A stretch of 64,000 nt of DNA, taken from NCBI RefSeq assembly GCF_900128425.1, contig NZ_LT635782.1:222712-286711 (forward strand), given 5' to 3'. Positions within the stretch are counted from its first letter, which is position 1; every line of letters starts with the position of its first letter. Positions 19,857 to 29,433 of the stretch are shown here, piece by piece. A model generated the notes under the pieces. The model was not told where the DNA came from. It did no database searches and saw only the letters and a list, made by a program, of their open reading frames with translations. Made by a program: the position numbers and the translations under genes. The DNA comes from Anaerococcus urinomassiliensis. GTDB lineage: Bacteria > Bacillota > Clostridia > Tissierellales > Peptoniphilaceae.

Positions 19857-20609
19857 ATGATTTTAACTGAATTGGTTACAGAGTATTATGAAAAACTTAA
19901 TAAAAATGATTTGAAAATTTATTCTTATATAATGATCAATAAGGCTAGGTTCATTGAAAAAAACATAAATGAACTTGGAGAAATTTTAGATTTAAGTCCT
20001 TCTTCAATAGTAGGATTTTCCAAAAAGCTTGGCTTAGATGGCTTTAGTGAGCTTAGATATGTGGTCAAATGGTCGACTTCTTATGAAGCGAAATTTGATG
20101 AAAATGAGATAGAATACACAAAAAACGATATAAATCTAACTATGTCAATGATGATGGCCCTAAATTTGAATGAATTTTATGAAAAATTATATGAGGCCAA
20201 AAGAGTATTTGCTATAGCTAGTGGTCACACACAGAGAAATGCTACTGATGAGTTAAAAAGGAATTTCCTTACCGTCGATAAATCTATATTTTTACTTGAT
20301 AAGTCTACACCAAGGTCTATTACCAGCCTTATAACTAAGGATGATATACTCTTTGCTTACTCCCTATCAGGAGAAAATGAAGATATATTAGACTTCATAG
20401 ATAATCTTAAGGAAAGGCCGATTATAGTATCAGTAACAAAACTTTCCAACAATAGATTATCGCAAATATCGGACTATAGTATTCCCTTTGTGACCCACGA
20501 GGTCTTTGAATATGAGAGCAGGACTAAAATTTCTCCAATATCTCAGTTTTATGTTGTGAATGATTTTTTGATCTTAAAGTATATATCATTTTTAGAAAAC
20601 CACAGCTAA
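19857..20609 (+). CDS. RpiR-family transcriptional regulator
   Basis: This 250-residue regulator has an N-terminal helix-turn-helix (INELGEILDLSPSSIVGFSK) and a C-terminal SIS domain (VFAIASGHTQRNATDELKR; FAYSLSGENEDILDF) that would bind a sugar phosphate. Its ATG directly abuts the stop of the preceding RpiR gene, so the two are translated together. The pair may act as a hetero-oligomer on the PTS operon; this is inference from position. Confidence 0.88.
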   Translation: MILTELVTEYYEKLNKNDLKIYSYIMINKARFIEKNINELGEILDLSPSSIVGFSKKLGLDGFSELRYVVKWSTSYEAKFDENEIEYTKNDINLTMSMMMALNLNEFYEKLYEAKRVFAIASGHTQRNATDELKRNFLTVDKSIFLLDKSTPRSITSLITKDDILFAYSLSGENEDILDFIDNLKERPIIVSVTKLSNNRLSQISDYSIPFVTHEVFEYESRTKISPISQFYVVNDFLILKYISFLENHS

Positions 20610-20634
20610 ATGCTGTGGTGTCTATATTTTGTCC
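20600..20634 (+). terminator. weak hairpin after the RpiR pair
   Basis: CCACAGC / GCTGTGG with a 5-base loop, followed by a T-rich tract (TGTCTATATTTT). It overlaps the stop of the convergent FAD gene. Confidence 0.55.
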
Positions 20635-22076
20635 ATAAAATCATTAGCAGCTAATTGGCCTGACTTTATTATCGATCTTAAGTCGTTGTTTAGAACGTCT
20701 GTACCACCTGCCCACATGCCGTTAAGGTAGAAGTTTTCCATAAGCCCATACTTTTTATTTACAAGTCTATATGATGGGTAGGCCACCCTTATAAATTTGC
20801 CATTTATGTCATCTTCTATATACTTTCTTTTGTAGAGATTAGCTAATAATTTATCGACTTTGATTGCGGCTAATAGGTTTTTCTCAAAGCCTTGGGCATT
20901 TATAATGACATCGATTTTAATTTCTTTTTCATTATCACTTGTTACTATAAATTGACCTTGTGAATCTACTTTTATATCGTCAGTAGCTCTGATAACTTTT
21001 ATCTTGGAGTCCTTATAATCTTCAATAATATTTTGCATGGTGATTGTTGGAGTTTTTGTAGCTATGAATTCGATCATTTCTAGATACTTCTCGTCTACTT
21101 CTACTTTATCAAGACCATTTAAACTGTTATATATAAGAGCAGCATAGCCAGTTAACTGCATGGTGTATGTTTGGGCAAAACTTAAGCCAAGGTCATTTTC
21201 CATTAGGGCCGTGGTGTAGGACTTGATACCGGTGTTTTTGTATTTATCATAAGTTTCTATTAGGTTGTGTCCGTATTTTGAGAAATCATTTGATACTTGA
21301 TCTTTGATTTTACTTAAGCTTACAAAACCTTCTTCATTCTTATTTTTTTCTATCCATTTTTCATCAATTGAACAAATATCATCATCTATATAGTAAGGTA
21401 TATCTATTGGAGGAAAGCCATTCTCTTTAGTTAAAAAATATAGGGGATAGGTAAATTTTTTAAAATTTGTAAGATATCTATATATATCAATTGATGTTGG
21501 ACCGGCTCCTATTATCCCGATTGTCTTTGAATCTGGGATGTTTTTGATTTTTTCATCTAATGGGTAGGGATCGTATATAAAATTGGCATTTTCTTTTAAA
21601 TTGTAGGAATCTTTGTAGTAAGATTGGCCAATAGCTAGGAAGATAGAAGCAAAGTTTTCTTTTTCGACTTTTGCATCACTTACAATTTTGTATGTTGATT
21701 GTTCTTTATAGATATCTACTACTTCATTTTTGTGAATTATGACGTTTTCATTGGCTATATACTTTCCAAAGCTATCTTTTATATAATCAGCAAATATATT
21801 CCTTGGAACCATTCCTTCTATTTTCTCATTTTCTTTATTATTTTGGCTAAGCCAATTTTTAAAATGATTTGGATTATCCATATCCAAGGACATATATCTT
21901 TCGTGTACGTTTAAAACTTTGTAATCTGTATCTTTCTCATAGGCTATTCCTACTGATAGTTCTTCATTTTTTTCAAATATATGGATTTTTATATCACTAG
22001 TATAATTTTTATGACTAATAATTGTTTTTAGGATATTAGCTCCACCCACGCCAAAACCTACTATAGCTATGTTCAT
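20622..22076 (-). CDS. FAD/NAD(P)-binding protein (YdhS-like, NAD_binding_9 type)
   Basis: This 484-residue flavoprotein-like oxidoreductase has an N-terminal dinucleotide fold AIVGFGVGGANIL (about residues 4-16), an FExN-like region and a second nucleotide motif IGIIGAGPTSIDIYRYL mid-protein. It resembles uncharacterised FAD/NAD(P)-binding proteins such as E. coli YdhS; no substrate can be assigned. It is monocistronic, and faces away from the ribosomal operon. The ATG at 22076 follows GGGAG. Confidence 0.8.
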   Translation of the reverse strand: MNIAIVGFGVGGANILKTIISHKNYTSDIKIHIFEKNEELSVGIAYEKDTDYKVLNVHERYMSLDMDNPNHFKNWLSQNNKENEKIEGMVPRNIFADYIKDSFGKYIANENVIIHKNEVVDIYKEQSTYKIVSDAKVEKENFASIFLAIGQSYYKDSYNLKENANFIYDPYPLDEKIKNIPDSKTIGIIGAGPTSIDIYRYLTNFKKFTYPLYFLTKENGFPPIDIPYYIDDDICSIDEKWIEKNKNEEGFVSLSKIKDQVSNDFSKYGHNLIETYDKYKNTGIKSYTTALMENDLGLSFAQTYTMQLTGYAALIYNSLNGLDKVEVDEKYLEMIEFIATKTPTITMQNIIEDYKDSKIKVIRATDDIKVDSQGQFIVTSDNEKEIKIDVIINAQGFEKNLLAAIKVDKLLANLYKRKYIEDDINGKFIRVAYPSYRLVNKKYGLMENFYLNGMWAGGTDVLNNDLRSIIKSGQLAANDFMDKI

Positions 22077-22151
22077 TATCTACTCCCTTTTTGTTTTTTG
22101 AAGTTAATTATTCTAATTATTACCCAAATTTGTATAAATTAAGTAAATTAT

Positions 22152-22180
22152 TTGACACTAGCCTTTACACATAGTAAAGT
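22152..22180 (+). promoter_or_regulatory. promoter of the rpsL-rpsG-fusA-tuf operon
   Basis: TTGACA (22152-22157), 17 bp, TAAAGT (22175-22180), located about 60 bases before the rpsL start. Confidence 0.6.
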
Positions 22181-22238
22181 TATTAAGTATTGGCGTGAGA
22201 TTCGCCAAGATTAATTATAAAAGAAAAGGAGGTGCATT

Positions 22239-22652
22239 ATGCCTACAATTAACCAACTTGTTAGAAAAAGCAGAAAAAGTGAAAAATCTAAATCAAACAC
22301 TCCAGCTTTGGGTTACAACTACAATACTTTAAAAAGTAGAACAACTCCTAACCAATCACCACAAAAACGTGGAGTTTGTACATCAGTTAGAACTGTAACA
22401 CCTAAAAAGCCAAACTCTGCTTTACGTAAAGTAGCCAGAGTTAGACTAACTAATGGTGCTGAAGTTCTTTCTTACATCCCAGGTATTGGACACAACTTGC
22501 AAGAACACAGTGTTGTGCTTATCAGAGGTGGTAGAGTTAAAGACCTTCCAGGTGTGCGTTACCACATCATAAGAGGTACTCTTGATACTGCAGGAGTAAA
22601 CGGACGTAAACAAGCTAGATCTAAATACGGTGCTAAAAAAGACCAAAACTAG
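22239..22652 (+). CDS. rpsL: 30S ribosomal protein S12
   Basis: This 137-residue protein of the decoding centre begins [13 protein letters not shown] and has [32 protein letters not shown] (here [10 protein letters not shown]) and [13 protein letters not shown]. The Lys in TPKKPNS and the Lys in GRVKDLPG where streptomycin-resistance changes occur are wild type. It is the first gene of the str operon, with an AAAGGAGGTG ribosome site. Confidence 0.98.
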   Translation: MPTINQLVRKSRKSEKSKSNTPALGYNYNTLKSRTTPNQSPQKRGVCTSVRTVTPKKPNSALRKVARVRLTNGAEVLSYIPGIGHNLQEHSVVLIRGGRVKDLPGVRYHIIRGTLDTAGVNGRKQARSKYGAKKDQN

Positions 22653-22791
22653 GATCTAAAACTTAGTGCATAATGTACCTATAATATAGAAATAAAGATT
22701 ATAAATTTCGGTATATGCATGCACACTAACAACACATGATTAGTTGAGTACTAATGATATTACTTAATAATTGGTAAAGGAGGGAAGCAAA

Positions 22792-23262
22792 GTGTCAAGA
22801 AAGGGACATATACCAAAAAGAGAAGTAATGCCTGACGCTAAGTATAACGATAGAGTTGTAACAAAACTTATCAACAACGTTATGCTTGATGGCAAAAAAG
22901 GCATTGCAACAAAAATTGTTTACGATGCATTTGACATCGTAGCAGAAACAACAGGCAATGACGCGCTAGAAGTATTCTACCAAGCTATGGAAAATATTAT
23001 GCCAACACTTGAAGTTAAAGCACGTAGAATCGGTGGTGCTAACTACCAAGTTCCAATGGAAGTTAGACCAGAAAGAAGACAAACTTTAGCTTTAAGATGG
23101 TTAGTAAACTTTTCAAGAGCTCGTGGTGAAAAAACTATGGTTGAAAGATTATCTAAAGAAATCTTAGATGCATCTAACAACGCTGGTGCAGCTGTCAAGA
23201 GAAAAGAAGAAATGCACAGAGCTGCAGAAGCAAATAAAGCATTTGCACACTACAGATATTAA
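22792..23262 (+). CDS. rpsG: 30S ribosomal protein S7
   Basis: This 156-residue primary 16S-binding protein begins [14 protein letters not shown]. The start is GTG at 22792, seven bases after AAAGGAGGG. An in-frame TTG at 22771 would add seven residues and overlap the ribosome site, so it was rejected. Internal landmarks are [16 protein letters not shown] and [13 protein letters not shown]. It is the second gene of the str operon, 139 bases after rpsL. Confidence 0.97.
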   Translation: MSRKGHIPKREVMPDAKYNDRVVTKLINNVMLDGKKGIATKIVYDAFDIVAETTGNDALEVFYQAMENIMPTLEVKARRIGGANYQVPMEVRPERRQTLALRWLVNFSRARGEKTMVERLSKEILDASNNAGAAVKRKEEMHRAAEANKAFAHYRY

Positions 23263-23276
23263 TTTTAGGGGGATAA

Positions 23277-25349
23277 ATGCCTAGACAAGTAGCACTAAAA
23301 GATACTAGAAACATAGGAATCATGGCCCACATAGATGCGGGTAAAACAACAGTTACAGAAAGAATCCTATATTATACTGGTAAAATTTATAAAATTGGTG
23401 ATACTCATGATGGTACAGCAGTAATGGACTCCATGGACCAAGAAAAGGAACGTGGTATTACAATCGGTTCTGCTGCAACCACAGCTTTTTGGAAAGACCA
23501 TAGAATAAATATTATCGATACTCCAGGACACGTGGATTTTACTGTAGAAGTAGAAAGATCACTAAGAGTTCTTGATGGTGCGGTAGCTTTATTTGACGCA
23601 AAAAGCGGGGTAGAACCACAATCTGAAACAGTATGGAGACAAGCTGATAAATACCACATCCCAAGAATTTGTTTCATCAACAAAATGGATGCTACTGGTG
23701 CAGATTTCTTCATGTCAGTGGAAACAATTAAAGATAAGCTAAAAGCTAATGCAGTTCCACTAGAAATTCCTATAGGAGCTGAACAACAATTCCAAGGCGC
23801 AGTTGACCTTGTCAAAATGCAAGCTGTAACATACAACACTGAAGATCTTGGTGCCCACCCAATGTTTTCAGAAATCCCAGCTGAACTAAAAGACCAAGCT
23901 GAAGAATATAGAAACAATCTTCTTGAAGAATTATCAGAAGTTGATGATACAATTATGATGAAATATCTTGAAGGAGAAGAAGTAAGCGAAGAAGAAATAA
24001 ATGCTGCTATTAGAAAAGGAACAATTGAACAAAAGATTTTCCCATGCTTACTAGGGTCAGCATACAAAAACAAGGGTGTTCAACCACTACTAGATGCAAT
24101 CATCGACTATATGCCATCTCCAATAGATGTACCATATATCACAGGTACAGATCCTAAAGATGAAGAAGTAGTAATGGAAAGAAAACCTGGAGATAATGAA
24201 CCAACAGCAGCCTTAGCATTTAAAGTTGTAACTGACCCATATGTAGGTAAGTTAATATATACAAGAATTTACTCAGGTTCAATAGAATCAGGTTCATATA
24301 TCTACAATGCAACAAAAGGTAAAAGAGAACGTGTTGGACGTATCATGCAAATGCACTCCAACAAACAAGAGGAAATTCCAGTAGGTTACGCAGGAGACAT
24401 CGTTGCTCTTCTTGGACTAAAAGATACAACAACAGGTGATTCCTTATGTGATCAAGATAATCAAATTATCCTTGAAAAAATGGAATTCCCAGATCCAGTA
24501 ATCTCAGTTGCAATCGAACCAAAGACAAGAGCATCTCAAGATAAGATGATTATTGGTCTACAAAAACTATCTGAAGAAGATCCAACATTCGTAACAAAAT
24601 CTGATGAAGAAACAGGCCAAACAATAATCTCAGGAATGGGTGAGCTTCACCTTGAAATCATCGTAGATAGACTGCTAAGAGAATTCAAAGTAGAAGCAAA
24701 TATCGGTAACCCACAAGTAGCTTACAGAGAAGGTATCACAGCTGAAGCAGAAGCACAAGGTAAGTTTGTAAGACAATCTGGTGGTTCTGGTCAATACGGT
24801 GATGTTCATCTAAGAGTTACTCCAGGAGAAGAAGGCTCTGGTATTACATTCGAATCTAAAATTGTCGGTGGTACTGTACCAAAAGAATATATCAGACCAG
24901 TTGAAGAAGGTGTACGTGAAGCGGCAGCTAGCGGTATCCTAGGTGGTTACCCAATGGTTGACATGCACGTTGTTCTATACGATGGTTCTTACCACGAAGT
25001 AGACTCTTCAGAAGTAGCCTTCCACGTAGCAGGATCAATGGGTCTTAAAAATGCAGTAGAAAAAGCAAAACCAGTTCTATTAGAACCAATTGAAAAAGTT
25101 GAAATTACAACCCCGGATGAGTATCTTGGAGATGTAATGGGTGACGTTTCATCAAGACGTGGTAAAATTGATGGTATGAATCCAAAAGATGGTATCCATG
25201 TACTAGATGCCTTCATTCCACTATCAGAAATGTTTGGATACGCAACAGACTTACGTTCCAAAACACAAGGTAGGGCAACATACTCAATGCAATTTGACCA
25301 CTATGCTCAAGTACCAGAATCAGTAAAAGAAGAAGTACTAAATAAATAA
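23277..25349 (+). CDS. fusA: elongation factor G
   Basis: This 690-residue translocation GTPase has P-loop [10 protein letters not shown]2 [22 protein letters not shown], then domains II-V, with [19 protein letters not shown] in domain IV. Length and order are normal. It lies 14 bases after rpsG behind GGGGG in the str operon. Confidence 0.98.
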   Translation: MPRQVALKDTRNIGIMAHIDAGKTTVTERILYYTGKIYKIGDTHDGTAVMDSMDQEKERGITIGSAATTAFWKDHRINIIDTPGHVDFTVEVERSLRVLDGAVALFDAKSGVEPQSETVWRQADKYHIPRICFINKMDATGADFFMSVETIKDKLKANAVPLEIPIGAEQQFQGAVDLVKMQAVTYNTEDLGAHPMFSEIPAELKDQAEEYRNNLLEELSEVDDTIMMKYLEGEEVSEEEINAAIRKGTIEQKIFPCLLGSAYKNKGVQPLLDAIIDYMPSPIDVPYITGTDPKDEEVVMERKPGDNEPTAALAFKVVTDPYVGKLIYTRIYSGSIESGSYIYNATKGKRERVGRIMQMHSNKQEEIPVGYAGDIVALLGLKDTTTGDSLCDQDNQIILEKMEFPDPVISVAIEPKTRASQDKMIIGLQKLSEEDPTFVTKSDEETGQTIISGMGELHLEIIVDRLLREFKVEANIGNPQVAYREGITAEAEAQGKFVRQSGGSGQYGDVHLRVTPGEEGSGITFESKIVGGTVPKEYIRPVEEGVREAAASGILGGYPMVDMHVVLYDGSYHEVDSSEVAFHVAGSMGLKNAVEKAKPVLLEPIEKVEITTPDEYLGDVMGDVSSRRGKIDGMNPKDGIHVLDAFIPLSEMFGYATDLRSKTQGRATYSMQFDHYAQVPESVKEEVLNK

Positions 25350-25368
25350 TTAATACGAGGAGAAATAA

Positions 25369-26565
25369 ATGTCTAAACAACAATTTGAAAGAAGCAAACC
25401 ACATATTAATATCGGAACAATCGGTCACGTAGACCACGGTAAAACAACAACAACAGCAGCAATCACTCAAGCCCTAAACAAAAAATACGGCACAGGTGAA
25501 TACGTAGACTACGAACACATCGACAAAGCTCCAGAAGAAAGAGAACGTGGAATCACAATCAACACATCAGTAGTAGAATACGAAACACCAAATAGACACT
25601 ACGCACACATCGACGCCCCAGGCCACGCTGACTACGTTAAAAACATGATCACAGGAGCAGCCCAAATGGACGGCGCAATCATCGTAGTATCAGCAGCAGA
25701 CGGTCCAATGCCACAAACAAGAGAACACATCTTACTAGCAAGACAAGTAGGCGTACCAAAAATCGCAGTATTCCTAAACAAAGAAGACCAAGTAGACGAT
25801 GCCGAACTAATCGAATTAGTAGAAATGGAAGTAAGAGACCTACTAAACGAATACGAATTCGACGGAGACAACTGCCCAGTAGTAGTAGGATCAGCACTAA
25901 AATCCCTACAAGAAGGTGGCGAAGGCCCATGGACAGACAAAATCCTACAACTAATGGAAGAAGTAGACAACTACTTTGACATTCCAGAAAGAGACAACGA
26001 CCAACCATTCCTAATGCCAGTAGAAGACGTAATGACAATCTCAGGCCGTGGAACAGTAGCAACAGGAAGAGTAGAAAGAGGAACATTAAAAGTAGGCGAC
26101 ACAGTAGAAATCGTAGGCCTAACAGAAAAAACAACAAGCGCAGTAGTAACAGGCGTAGAAATGTTCCACAAATCACTAGAACAAGCAGAATCAGGCGACA
26201 ACGTAGGAATCCTACTAAGAGGAGTACAAAGAGACGAAATCTCAAGAGGACAAGTACTAGCAAGACCAGACAGCGTACACCCACACACAGAATTCGAAGG
26301 CCAAGTATACGTACTAACCAAAGATGAAGGAGGCCGTCACACACCATTCTTCAGTGGCTACAGACCACAATTCTTCTTCAGAACAACAGACGTAACAGGC
26401 GACATCCAACTAGAAGAAGGCGTAGAAATGGTAATGCCAGGCGACAACGCAACATTCAAAATCAGCCTACAAAAACCAATAGCCCTAGAAGAAGGCCTAA
26501 GATTCGCAGTACGTGAAGGTGGAAGAACAGTAGCATCAGGCGTAGTAACAAAGGTTATTAAATAA
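25369..26565 (+). CDS. tuf: elongation factor Tu
   Basis: This 398-residue aminoacyl-tRNA delivery GTPase has [26 protein letters not shown], and NKEDQVDD where most have NKCDMVDD. Domains II and III follow ([26 protein letters not shown]). Codon use is extreme: almost every codon ends in the C or A of one favoured synonym (AAC, ATC, TTC, GTA, CTA, AGA), unlike neighbouring genes, as expected for one of the most expressed proteins. It is last in the operon. Confidence 0.98.
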   Translation: MSKQQFERSKPHINIGTIGHVDHGKTTTTAAITQALNKKYGTGEYVDYEHIDKAPEERERGITINTSVVEYETPNRHYAHIDAPGHADYVKNMITGAAQMDGAIIVVSAADGPMPQTREHILLARQVGVPKIAVFLNKEDQVDDAELIELVEMEVRDLLNEYEFDGDNCPVVVGSALKSLQEGGEGPWTDKILQLMEEVDNYFDIPERDNDQPFLMPVEDVMTISGRGTVATGRVERGTLKVGDTVEIVGLTEKTTSAVVTGVEMFHKSLEQAESGDNVGILLRGVQRDEISRGQVLARPDSVHPHTEFEGQVYVLTKDEGGRHTPFFSGYRPQFFFRTTDVTGDIQLEEGVEMVMPGDNATFKISLQKPIALEEGLRFAVREGGRTVASGVVTKVIK

Positions 26566-26569
26566 TTAA

Positions 26570-26653
26570 GGCTCTATGTCAAATAGTGTTGGTAAATAAT
26601 AATTAACCAAATACTTTTCCATGGATAGGAATTCCTATCCATGGAATTTTTTT
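26570..26653 (+). repeat. 84-nt ISL3-end-like dispersed repeat with terminator palindrome, copy 1
   Basis: It starts GGCTCTATGTCAAATAGTG, which resembles ISL3-family terminal repeats, and ends with a perfect palindrome TTCCATGGATAGG-AATT-CCTATCCATGGAA followed by seven T. Placed five bases after the tuf stop, it can serve as the tuf terminator. A second copy of equal length with a handful of changes is at 37980-38063. It is probably a remnant or small derivative of an IS; no transposase is present. Confidence 0.75.
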
Positions 26654-26696
26654 GCGTTCACTTAAGTGAGTTGAGCGAACGAATGTGAGCGAAACA

Positions 26697-27400
26697 AAAA
26701 ACCACCTGCTATGCAGGTGGAGGGATTAAGCTTTAGCTTCAAGACCAAAAAATTCTCACTTGTAATATAATTGTGATAACCACATGCACAATAAAAACAA
26801 GGAGAATAAATTGGACAACAATAGTTTATCACATACAAAATGGAGATGTAAATATCATATAGTATTTGCCCCGAAATTTAGAAGACAAGAAATATATGGG
26901 AAACTAAAAAAAGACATAGGTCAAATACTACGAGAACTATGTCAAAGAAAAGGAATAAACATAATAGAAGCCCAGATCATGTCCATATGCTTATAGAAGT
27001 ACCACTAAAATATAGTATCTCAGAAATAATGGGATATCTAAAAGGAAAAAGTTCACTAATAATATTTGATCGACACGCAAACTTAAAATATAAATATGGA
27101 AACAGACATTTCTGGTGTAGAGGTTATTACGTGGATACAGTAGGGCGAAATGAGAAAATGATAAAAGAATATATACAAAATCAACTAAAAGAAGACTATT
27201 ATGCGGATCAAATAAGTATCAAGGAATACTATGACCCGTTTACGGGAGAGTCAGTAAAAAGAAGCAATAAATAAACTGCTTAAGCAGAAGCTGAGAAAGT
27301 GGTGCATGTGGAGATAATACTCGGAGCCCCAATAGGGGCGTGCCGGTATTCGCGCCTTCTAGGCGCTGTGCAAACTACCAGCTAAGCTGGTAGTTTTGAT
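26697..27400 (+). mobile_element. IS200/IS605-family element (tnpA only), degenerate
   Basis: The end hairpins are typical of IS200: CCACCTGCTATGCAGGTGG at 26702-26720 on the left, and CTACCAGC/GCTGGTAG at 27375-27393 on the right, flanking one tnpA. There is no tnpB. The exact ends and flanking tetranucleotide cannot be fixed from one copy. tnpA is frameshifted, so this copy is dead unless helped in trans. Confidence 0.8.
26811..27274 (+). pseudogene. IS200-type transposase TnpA, frameshifted
   Basis: The frame starts at TTG 26811 behind AAGGAG, reading MDNNSLSHTKWRCKYHIVFAP, and breaks near 26970, after NIIEA. It continues in another frame as PDHVHMLIEVPLKYSI through GYYVDTVGRNEKMIKEYI. 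The HUH motif (HVH) and the Tyr-bearing GYYVDTVG helix are both present but on different sides of the break. Loss of a short segment between IEA and PDHVHM, perhaps about 10 bases, would explain it; that size is inferred from relatives. Confidence 0.85.
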
Positions 27401-27411
27401 TGGAGGCTAAT

Positions 27412-28155
27412 ATGAATATTAAAGAAGCTTCTAACATACTTAAGCTCTCTTATCTAAGAGAGTCATATGAGGATTTAATAGAAGAATCATCAAATCTAAA
27501 CTTATCTAACGAAGACTTCTTAAAACTTTTCTTAGAAAGAGAGGTAGAAAGAAGAAAAAACAACGGGATAGCAAGAAGAATAAGAAATGCTAAATTTATC
27601 AACAAGAAATTCTTAGAAGACTTTGATAAAACAAAATATTCTCTAGAACTAAACAAAAAATTTGAATATCTTGAAACACTAAAATTCATAGATAACAAAG
27701 AAAACATAATCATGATAGGAACACCTGGTTGTGGAAAAACTCACTACGCTACAGCCTTAGGCATAAAAGCGTGTATGAAAGGAAAAAATGTACTCTTTAC
27801 ATCAGTTCCCAACTTAGTAATAGAATTACAGGAGGCAATGAGTAAAAATCAAATTACTAATTACAAAAGAAAATTTGAAAAATATGATTTAGTAATACTA
27901 GATGAGCTAGGATATGTATCATTTGATAAAACAGGATGCGAAATATTATTTAATCTCCTCTCATCAAGAAATGATAAGGGATCAATAATATTAACCACAA
28001 ACCTAAACTTTGAAAGATGGGAAGAAGTATTTAAAGATCCAATGCTAACGGGAGCAATAGTAGATAGACTTGCTCATAGAGCCCATATCATGGATATGTC
28101 TAGGGAAAAATCATATAGGATGGAAGATAGCATAGAGTGGTCAAAAAATATGTAA
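27412..28155 (+). CDS. istB: IS21-family helper ATPase IstB
   Basis: This 247-residue AAA+ protein has Walker A GTPGCGKTH, Walker B LVILDELGY, sensor region ILTTNLNFERW and arginine-rich GAIVDRLAHRAHIM, as in IstB. The ATG at 27412 follows TGGAGG; an in-frame TTG at 27400 overlaps that site. The partner transposase istA is missing: an IS200 element sits directly upstream instead, so the IS21 element is truncated. The protein itself looks intact. Confidence 0.9.
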   Translation: MNIKEASNILKLSYLRESYEDLIEESSNLNLSNEDFLKLFLEREVERRKNNGIARRIRNAKFINKKFLEDFDKTKYSLELNKKFEYLETLKFIDNKENIIMIGTPGCGKTHYATALGIKACMKGKNVLFTSVPNLVIELQEAMSKNQITNYKRKFEKYDLVILDELGYVSFDKTGCEILFNLLSSRNDKGSIILTTNLNFERWEEVFKDPMLTGAIVDRLAHRAHIMDMSREKSYRMEDSIEWSKNM

Positions 28156-28259
28156 AGACGCCTTTCCCCTAGGGGAAAGCTAGTAAAAGATATTAAGTAT
28201 TTCTTTACCATAAGTGGACCATTTTTCAATAATAACTGTGGACCATTTTTCGGTTGACA
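28156..28259 (+). mobile_element. right end of truncated IS21-family element
   Basis: After istB, two direct copies of GTGGACCATTTTTC (about 28213 and 28239) lie before a terminal TTGACA ending at 28259. Multiple subterminal repeats and an ACA end are typical of IS21. Immediately after it the IS256 transposase frame begins mid-gene, so this IS21 had inserted into that IS256. A small hairpin CCTTTCCCC/GGGGAAAG lies at about 28163-28180. Confidence 0.7.
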
Positions 28260-28431
28260 TTTACAACAAGAAATGGTACAAGCAAGAAAACAGTTAGATC
28301 ATCTTACGGAAATATAGATCTAAACATACCAAGAGATAGAGAAGGATCCTTTGAACCACAATCATTAAAAAAATACGAAAAAGACATATCAAACATAGAA
28401 AATCAAATAATATCAATGTATGGAAAAGGAA

Positions 28432-28499
28432 TACCCTCACCTAATAATATCTGCAGCTCGTAAACTCGCTGGATATTATTGGCTGGGGCAGACCCTGAC
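28432..28499 (+). repeat. hairpin insert 1 in IS256 transposase gene
   Basis: A 68-nt segment begins TACCCTCACC and ends GGGGCAGACCCTGAC. It folds as a hairpin: AATAATATC (28443-28451) with GATATTATT (28472-28480), and inside CAGC (28454-28457) with GCTG (28468-28471). It interrupts the codons after MYGKG. A partner with the same ends and geometry is at 28603-28671. Confidence 0.65.
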
Positions 28500-28602
28500 C
28501 ACAAGAGATATATCAAGTCACATCAAAGATATTTATGGATTTGGCATATCAGAAATAATGGTAAGCAAAATAACCAACAAAATTCTACCAACCATAGAAG
28601 AG

Positions 28603-28671
28603 TACCCTCGCCTCAATCTTTCTACAACTCATTACATTCGTTGGAAAGAATGGGCTGGGGCAGTCCCTGAC
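28603..28671 (+). repeat. hairpin insert 2 in IS256 transposase gene
   Basis: A 69-nt segment begins TACCCTCGCC and ends GGGGCAGTCCCTGAC. Arms CAATCTTTC (28614-28622) and GAAAGAATG (28644-28652) pair with one mismatch, and CAAC (28625-28628) pairs with GTTG (28640-28643). Arm sequences differ from insert 1 but complementarity is kept. It interrupts the codons after ILPTIEE. Confidence 0.65.
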
Positions 28672-29433
28672 AAAATAGACCATTAGAAAAAGTCTACCCT
28701 ATGGTATTTTTAGACGCCATACACTATCACGTAAGAGAAAACAACATAGTAGTCAAAAAAGCAGTATACATTGCCCTAGGCTACAACCTAGAAGGATTTA
28801 AAAAAATACTAGGACTATTGGTTGGAGAAAACGAATCAAGCAAATACTGGCTTTTAGTATTAAATGGTCTAAAAGAAAGAGGACTAGAAGATGTATTAAT
28901 ATTCTCAACAGACAATCTACCAGGATTTAGTGAGGCTATAGAAGCAGTATATCCAAGATCAGAAATACACCCCAAAAGCGTTGGGAAAATCATGTATAAT
29001 ACATCAAATAAGATACTCCACAAAGTATGTATCCTACAAAGACATAAAAGAATTAATGAAAGACCTAAAAGCAGTATACAAGACACCAACAGAAGACTTA
29101 GTCTTAACAAATTTAGGAGTCTTTGAAGAAAAATGGGGTAAAAAATATCCAATGTGTGTAAGCTCTTGGAAAAACAACTGGACAGAATTATCGACATATT
29201 TTAAATATCCAGAAGGAATAAGAAAACTGATATATACAACAAATGCTATGGAAAACTCCAATAGGCAACTAAGAAAAGTGACCAAAAATAAAACCATATT
29301 TCCAAATGACTATGCTCTACAAAAAAGCTTGTATCTGGCAATGGTAGATGTCTCAAGTAAGTGGACATATAGAATACGAGGCTGGGATCAAATCTTATCC
29401 CAATTATTAATATTTTTTGAGAGGAGGTTTTAA

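Larger units (their letters stand above)
28260..29433 (+). pseudogene. IS256-family (mutator) transposase, 5'-truncated and broken by inserts
   Basis: The N-terminal quarter is missing at the IS21 junction. The frame then reads FTTRNGTSKKTVRSSYGNID through ENQIISMYGKG, is broken, resumes as TTRDISSHIKDIYGFGISEI through ILPTIEE, is broken, and resumes as NRPLEKVYPMVFLDAIHYHV through FSEAIEAVYPRSEI. After a third break it ends IIHQIRYSTKYVSYKDIKEL ... LIYTTNAMENSNRQLRKVTK ... FERRF. First Asp (FLDAIHYHV) and later NAMENSNRQLR (Glu) of the DDE triad are present. The first two breaks are similar ~68-nt hairpin inserts (28432-28499, 28603-28671); the third is a short insert near 28967-28992. It cannot give a whole protein by normal reading. 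Confidence 0.88.

Noticed and set aside
22771..22791. TTG start for rpsG
   Set aside because: It overlaps the AAAGGAGGG site; S7 proteins begin at SRKGHIPKR, matching GTG 22792.
25679..26347. 222-codon open frame antisense to tuf (and 25632-25970, 25971-26321)
   Set aside because: Low-complexity Leu/Ser-rich products caused by the codon bias of tuf; no ribosome site or homology.
28479..28670. 63-codon ORF across the IS256 inserts
   Set aside because: It reads the transposase in a wrong frame; only the nucleotide-level inserts are notable.
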